Origin: Mycogone perniciosa
Lineage: Eukaryota > Ascomycota > Sordariomycetes > Hypocreales > Hypocreaceae
NCBI GenBank assembly: GCA_025331125.1
Contig: JAOALB010000158.1
Coordinates: 29,349-93,348, forward strand
DNA length: 64,000 bases
Direction: 5' to 3'
Shown: positions 58,496 through 64,000 of the stretch, piece by piece
How the letters are laid out: each line of letters starts with the position of its first letter
How positions within the stretch are numbered: the first letter of the stretch is position 1
Position numbers and translations under genes: made by a program
Notes under the pieces: generated by a model
The model's database searches: none
What the model was told of the DNA's origin: nothing
Seen by the model: the letters and a program-made list of their open reading frames with translations, nothing else

Positions 58496-59239
58496 TGCCG
58501 AAGTCGGGGTGTACAGAACACGGAAATGACCCACAAGAGGAAAAGGGGCTGAAGGGAGAAGAGCTTCCTGATGAGAACAACAGAAGGGTCAACCAAGCAT
58601 CATCAACAATAGAATGACCCCATCATGCTGCAATTGCCGCTCCCGTGCATCTAACAAAACCCATCGGCATCTTCCGAAATATAATCGACCCCACGTCAGT
58701 TGAACCAACAGGCGTCATGATTATAGGATCATGGTCTTGTCCAGTTCGCCATCAATCTCCTGCTGTCGGATAACAAGGATCTTGATGTTGGAATGCTCAT
58801 CAAACTGTGGAATGAAAAACAACAGGGCTGGGAATGTAACCAGCCTCTTCGGCCACAATAATATGACGGAAACGGGCATTCCAATGGGTATAAAAGACTG
58901 TAAAAGGAAGCATGATAGGAACGAGCAATACACACATCATGCCCCCAATCTTGTTATGATCTGACTGACTGCGTGACCGTAGTTTCTGACAGATCCTTTG
59001 ACAATGCACCTGACTGACCCTCCCACATCTGGGCCCGTTATGGCTTCTAATGGAACCGATGTTTCATCAGATACCCCAGGCACAGGAACTGTTGCGGTTG
59101 CATCTTGCTCTCTGTTTCCCCTAACCTTCCTGACGTTTACTGCAGACTTCTGCCACGGCCTTAGCATATCTCCCAGCGCTTGCACACCTTCACTAGCATT
59201 CACTCCATAATGTACAAAATGGACATTCATTGTGCTTTT
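58496..59239. other. Accessory stretch without a supportable gene
   Basis: Several minus-strand frames lie here, among them one of 97 codons (59230-58937) beginning MNVHFVHYGVNASEGVQALG, and others reading LPFTVFYTHWNARFRHIIVA and FDEHSNIKILVIRQQEIDGE. They look protein-like but belong to different frames and I recognise no family. A decayed gene on the minus strand is possible. Confidence 0.25.
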
Positions 59240-61320
59240 ACTCTTCGACTTAGAGTAACCATACTACATACAATATCTTAAGACCCCCTAACAAAAGACT
59301 GAATCTGCACAGCATCTTAACACATTGCCTGGTCCAAACCCCCTTTCGTTTTACAACCCCCTTATGTTTTAGACTGGCCTTAGCCCGGCTCTCCAAAAAA
59401 ACAAATTCAAACTACTCTTCCATATATACTACAAACTACTTTACTGTTTACTGCAATCCTGCTTTAGATTCCTCAAATTTCTTTTTCCTATACATACTAG
59501 ACTTCGGCGCGAACCATTTCACCTACACCTCCCACGTGCATCATTGGTCCAAAATATTCTTCCCATATATTACCAAATCTAGCCTTCCCCGTAACTCTAC
59601 TCTATAACCCCCCCTCACTAGATATATGAATAGTTATTATATTGCTATTACCTCATTATTATGTCTTTATGATTTGGTCATTACATACTAATCTGACCTA
59701 AAACCCATAGTCCTCCGCCTCATATTCCCTGCCGCTTCTTTTAAATTTCCTTAGTAAATGACAGTCCCTATAAAATTGAACTCTATCCCACTACTAATGT
59801 TAAACCCCTCCTCAGGAATATGTCTAGATTCCGAACAGAACTGCAGCACAACCCCATAACTCTTATTAACATCTCACTTACCACCCCCAGCCCCTATACC
59901 CCACTACAATGGAACCTAGTACCTATGCGACAGCCTCTTAATACCCAGAGAAATGCTAGTGGTGATATGTCCATGATATGCTTTGCCCAAACTCAATGCC
60001 CGTCGAGGTTCACATCCCCAAACCAACATCTTGTTAAAGGCCTCAACGCAGAAACTATTGCTAAAGCCATGCTGCCCCCTCCACCATAGATAACAATAGC
60101 CGAGTATGCCGTCCTTCGCTCAGAGCACGATAATGCCCTAGCCTATGCCATCTTCAGTCTCAACGTCTCTATTTATAACCAAGCCATTATTTCCTCCAAG
60201 TAGGAGAATGAATGGTTCTTTCTGAATAGACGCGCCCACCCTTATACCCTTACCTGGGAAGTCGACCAGCTAGATAGGCTCGAATTAGATGTGGGCCCTT
60301 AGGAATATACTATTCCAGCCCTGATTGTTCGCGACTATGACTACCAGCGGCACGTACCAACCTTCTAACCTTCTTGCTCTTTACGTCTATCTGACAATTG
60401 CTTCAGCATCACTTCTCGAACCTTTACTACTTCCGACCCATTCCCCCTAATACCCCCTGTTGTTAGCTTTTCCGGCCTTGTTATCGGTTCTAGGCGTGCC
60501 CTCCTACATCAAGACTCAGTTTCAGAGCTTGGCGATACGCAGCTTAAATGCTGCGACTTCATCCAGCTATCTACCTTGCTATCACCTGGCAACCCGGATA
60601 AAACGCCTTTTAAAGGCTTCCACCCATTTCAGGTCTTTATAATCTTCTTATCTATGCAAATCCATGGACCTCTCTATGCAAGAAAATGATTGATAAGCCA
60701 GATACTCAGTTCCAACCAAAAACTATAATAACCTGCACCGGGAAGGCCGCTAGCCTACTTGATCACCGCTTAATGGTGCAGCCGCCTGAACTTGATCAAG
60801 ACTATATCTTCATCGTAGTTCCGGACACATAGACCTTTTACAATAATTCAACAATTGCTTCAACCTCTTTAATTCTTTCACTAACCATATCCAAGCCTAC
60901 CACGAATATACCCTTCGATAGAGCCAGTTTCATATCTCCCTCCAAACATACGATATAACGACATCCCTTACAGCCTTCCTCACCTATAACCACTGCCTCC
61001 CCATACTAACCCAAGCCACTCCTCCAAAATATCCTAATCCAGATTCTAACTCTTCACCTCCTTTCATCCCTTCTAAAAAGATCCGCTATAGATCTAATAC
61101 CTCTACAATTAACTCAGACCCCCATAACACTGCATCTGAAGTCGACCAACGCCAACTGCAAACAGCTCCCGATACAATGACTGCATCCTCGCCAACAGTT
61201 GCAACTACCTCACATGCCGCGCTAAATACCATTATAGCTGCGTCGGCCCTTACCAAACAGACCTTCCCGTAACCGACATACGCCGAAAAGGGCTTCTGAA
61301 GATAACTACTAGTCATCAGG
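59240..61320 (+). pseudogene. Degenerate, C-rich and G-poor coding-like block of unknown family
   Basis: The plus strand is markedly rich in C and T and poor in G over about 2 kb. Stop-interrupted protein-like runs appear on the plus strand: FRTELQHNPITLINISLTT (59825 on), YAVLRSEHDNALAYAIFSLN (about 60110), NEWFFLNRRAHPYTLTWEV (about 60206), DKPDTQFQPKTIITCTGKAA (about 60692) and LLDHRLMVQPPELDQDYIFI. Stops are mainly TAG and TAA, as expected if Trp and Gln codons decayed. I suspect a multi-copy, transposon-associated gene family but cannot name it. Confidence 0.4.
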
Positions 61321-61951
61321 TGTCATGTGCACTACGGCAATATACACTATAATAATAAAGCAACAATTGCATCTGACTGTTCCCATCCTTGTCTCACCCT
61401 CCTTCCAATCTTGTTCTCTACTTCTCCTTACTAGCACCCCCGCTTTTCCACCGCCCACCTCCTATCTCCCACCTTCGTTCCTCAAGGCTCTGGACAGCGA
61501 TCTGGGAACCGGAGAGCGTTCCCCTGTTATAATATTTATTCGTAAAAGTAAAGTAAAATGAAGCCATCACGACATCCAAAAAGAGCAACGCTCCACTAAC
61601 ACCGAGTTGTACCACCCAAAAAAAAGTAATAATAGCCCATTCTAATAATCAAATGGTCAGCGTCCTTACTCCAAATGCCAACTTTAATTGTCGCTTCCTC
61701 GCTGCTACACCACCTGGTATATTCTCACCTAACTCCCGCAATAATTCTCCAGCTTCACGGGCTAGATGTATCTTCAATTAGGAATATCCTCACACTTGGC
61801 AAACACAATAACTTACAGCCAGCTTCCCTCCTACATCTACAGGTACCCCTACCTTTGGGTGCCTACTCACAGTAAAAATCACCACCTCTCGACTAGCTAC
61901 CAAGAAAACACCCTCAACCCCCCCTCGCCCTTCCTGGGCCCCTTGAGCAAG

Positions 61952-62790
61952 ATGGCAACCGCCTTTACCCTCTCGGACGCCCAACCCACCCAAATCACCA
62001 CCGCCGCCGGGCTGGCAACGAACCCCCAAGACCAAAGAGAGGCCACCCCAGCTCTCCCGGGCATCGCGAACCCGTTCGTACTGCCCATCACACCCAAGAT
62101 GCGCCCGATCAAGGAAGTCCGCTTCAGAAACGCCAAAGCCCCAAGAATCGAGTTTGGCAACGAAACCCCCAAACCCGGCCCCAAGGGAACGGCCAGCCTA
62201 CACAAACCCCTCGACGTATCTCTCTACAACCGCCTGGCAGAGCAGTGCGCAGAAGAAGAGGAAATCAGGAACGCCCGCAGGGAGGTACTGCTAGGCACCT
62301 CTGAAGCTGTTGACGCCTACTTCGCTTCACTCGAAGGGAAACATCACAGAGCCGCCGCTTTACAGATCGCAAAAGCCCTCCAGAAATCTCTCATTAACTT
62401 CACTGCTTCCCAGCACTACAAGCTGGGGGGCAACCTGGCCACGATACGCAATCCCGTTGCAGATGCGGCTCCCCCAGGGAGCCGGAGCACTTCGCCGAAT
62501 GCCGCATGACGAGGAGCTTCCTCCCCGAAACACCGAGAGGCGAGAGACCAGTCACGTACCTACTAGGACCCAAGGGAAGCGAGGCTTTCCAGAAACAGGT
62601 GGAGGAGGTAAACCTATACGGCCCCCCTCTACAAGATATAGATTAAGAACATACCAAAATTTTCCTTTGTCCAGCGAAACGTAGCGAACAGGGACTAGCC
62701 CCCTGGCTCCTACCGACCTGTTGCCCAAACGAGGCTGTTGTACCTAGATGAGTGGTTGTAAATAGTAATAAAAAAAGAAGAAAAAAACAT
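61952..62790 (+). mobile_element. Internally deleted LINE: ORF1-like protein joined to the ORF2 3' end (copy B)
   Basis: An intact 185-codon frame (61952-62509) starts MATAFTLSDAQPTQITTAAG. It is Pro-rich, then forms a helical stretch LYNRLAEQCAEEEEIRNARR and AAALQIAKALQKSLINF, and I read it as the N-terminal part of a LINE ORF1/gag-like protein. Right after KLGG the DNA becomes the ORF2 end of copy A: CCACGATACGCAATCCC at 62439 matches its FGHDTQS codons. In the ORF2 frame it runs to EEVNLYGPPLQDID and a stop near 62645. A 3' tail with A-rich end closes the element at about 62790. So the reverse transcriptase is missing and the join lies near 62433. Confidence 0.55.
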
Positions 62791-63197
62791 GGATCGTCAC
62801 TGCCTTATTCTAGATTCCGGTCTTCAAATGATGCTAGCATGGCTTGTAAATAAACGCTTATCGATCACAGATCAACAGTGTTATGGTACATAGAATGACT
62901 GGAACAACAAAACTATATAATTCGACGCTCTTGCTGATCCAAAATGGGTGGGGAAGGCTGATGTTTGAGTACTCCATATACAGAAAATAGCTAATCACCC
63001 CGATCCATAAATCACTGCTCATTGCTGTTTTGCCAAGCCTCTGACATTCTGGAAAGCGGACACCCCTTACACAAAGGACTAACGGCTATCCGTCATCTTA
63101 AACCCACCTATCTTGATCATGTGGTGCTCCGGCAGTCCTCCCAAAAAAACACCCTGACTTCAATTCGGGCGCCCTTTAATTCGCCCTAGTTGGCTCA
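62791..63197. other. Intergenic, nothing recognised
   Basis: About 400 bp of A/T-leaning sequence between the LINE remnant and the zinc-finger gene. I see no feature. Confidence 0.3.
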
Positions 63198-63737
63198 TTA
63201 GTCATATCCCTCTTGACAATAGCCTTGTTTACAGCCTTCGCAAAGTTTACGCTTATGCGGTAGGCCCATTTTCTCGGCGTAGTGTTGCTGCTCCATCGGA
63301 ATGCCTGCCCATTTCTTAAGCCGGTATGCTACTCGCTCAACATACGACTTCTTGTCAAGCATCAGGGTGCCGAGTCCATTGCAGGCTTTGCAGTGTTGGT
63401 TGAACACGACGGCGTTGTACCCATTCCCAGGATATCCCCTAATCAGTATTGCCACCTTCTTGCTGGCCCAACCACGGTTAGGACAGGTACCGTTGCTGCA
63501 TCTGAACTTGCCCATCACATTGGTCGAGTATTCATTGTTGCAGTCTTTGCCGCTGCTTTTTTTGTTGAACCATATCGAGTGGATTTTATCAGAGACTGCC
63601 TTCGTGACATCCTGATGAAGCGACGGAAACATAAATGATGTCCTCGGCTCTGGCTTGAGCCCAGAAAATTTCATCTTCCCCATTTTAGATAGTTCGAGGA
63701 CTGTTCCTGAAGCTGGCAAGATAACTTTACGAAACAT
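63198..63737 (-). CDS. zf-3CxxC domain protein
   Basis: 179 residues on one exon. The zf-3CxxC zinc-binding domain covers nearly the whole chain: FMFPSLHQDVTKAV, EYSTNVMGKFRCSNGTCPNR, GWASKKVAILIRGYPGNGYN, QHCKACNGLGTLMLDKKSYV, RVAYRLKKWAG and finally LCEGCKQGYC. All expected Cys pairs are present. The function of these small fungal proteins is not established. Met19 or Met22 (KMGKMKF) may be the real start, since the first 18 residues do not look like the family N terminus. The gene is intact amid decayed repeats; no intron is needed. Confidence 0.8.
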   Translation of the reverse strand: MFRKVILPASGTVLELSKMGKMKFSGLKPEPRTSFMFPSLHQDVTKAVSDKIHSIWFNKKSSGKDCNNEYSTNVMGKFRCSNGTCPNRGWASKKVAILIRGYPGNGYNAVVFNQHCKACNGLGTLMLDKKSYVERVAYRLKKWAGIPMEQQHYAEKMGLPHKRKLCEGCKQGYCQEGYD

Positions 63738-64000
63738 GAATGCAGCTGGATAATAATAAATATTAGAAAGATAAGGATAACGATAAAGCTGGCTGCCGAT
63801 GGACCTATCGAAAAAGAATTTGAGATATCTGTTCGGGGGAATTCGGTGACGGCGGGAGGAGCAGCAGCGAAAGGAGAAGCAGCCGAAGCAGAGTGGATTG
63901 GTCTGGTCAGGTAGTTAGGGAGGCTTTCACACACACACGCACACTGTCCATACATTGTACATATGTATGTGCATACCCCAAATTGACACGAGCGTTCCTA
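63738..64000. other. Upstream region of the zf-3CxxC gene
   Basis: 263 bp to the window edge. A short (ca)n run lies at about 63929-63943. No gene can be called. Confidence 0.3.

Overview
The window is nuclear DNA of a filamentous ascomycete. The introns are short (47-89 nt apart from two in one gene), with GT-AG ends and CTAAC-like branch sites, and the conserved proteins are recognisable housekeeping genes of Pezizomycotina. The general character suggests Sordariomycetes, perhaps Hypocreales, but that placement is inference. Coordinates of spliced genes were worked out by hand from splice sites and family motifs.

Left part (1 to about 47.6 kb) is a core, mostly single-copy region with 19 genes. 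In order: a PhoD-type phosphatase (4224), mitochondrial P5C dehydrogenase PUT2 (7505), a bHLH regulator (12124), the GPI-remodelling protein PER1 (minus, 13867-15074), the mitotic kinase MPS1 (16077), mitochondrial ribosomal protein bL21m (minus, 19262), NSA2 (20188), arginine methyltransferase HMT1/PRMT1 (21790), phosphoacetylglucosamine mutase (24044), MUS81 (26453), riboflavin synthase (minus, 28313-29067), ACL4 (29622), GIR2 (minus, 31099-31885), a membrane-anchored GH114 protein (minus, 32294), a CBM48 protein with a long acidic repeat tail (35131), the RING protein MAG2/RNF10 (38830), MPP10 (41224), a NASP/Sim3-type histone chaperone (minus, 43899-45595) and ADE8/GART (46793). Several of them serve ribosome assembly or translation (NSA2, ACL4, MPP10, GIR2, bL21m) or chromosome maintenance (MPS1, MUS81, the histone chaperone). 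Their intergenic spaces carry many copies of a short motif, TACTCCGTA/TACGGAGTA and its relative TACGAAGTA.

Right part (47.6-64 kb) is an accessory, transposon-decayed region that begins immediately after the ADE8 stop codon. It holds an extremely AT-rich block (47575-48430), a broken DUF3435 tyrosine recombinase with C-terminal C2H2 fingers (Starship-captain-like, 48859-51319), a cluster of five near-palindromes (51808-52201), three copies of one LINE 3' end in both orientations, an aminoglycoside-phosphotransferase remnant, a strand-skewed degenerate block (59.2-61.3 kb) and a zf-3CxxC protein (63198-63737). In the middle of this decay lies one long intact gene (minus, 54199-56652). It predicts a fusion of a fungal rhodopsin-like seven-helix domain with a FucP-like MFS transporter. 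This is the most unusual object in the window.

There are no tRNA or rRNA genes or CRISPR arrays that I could recognise.
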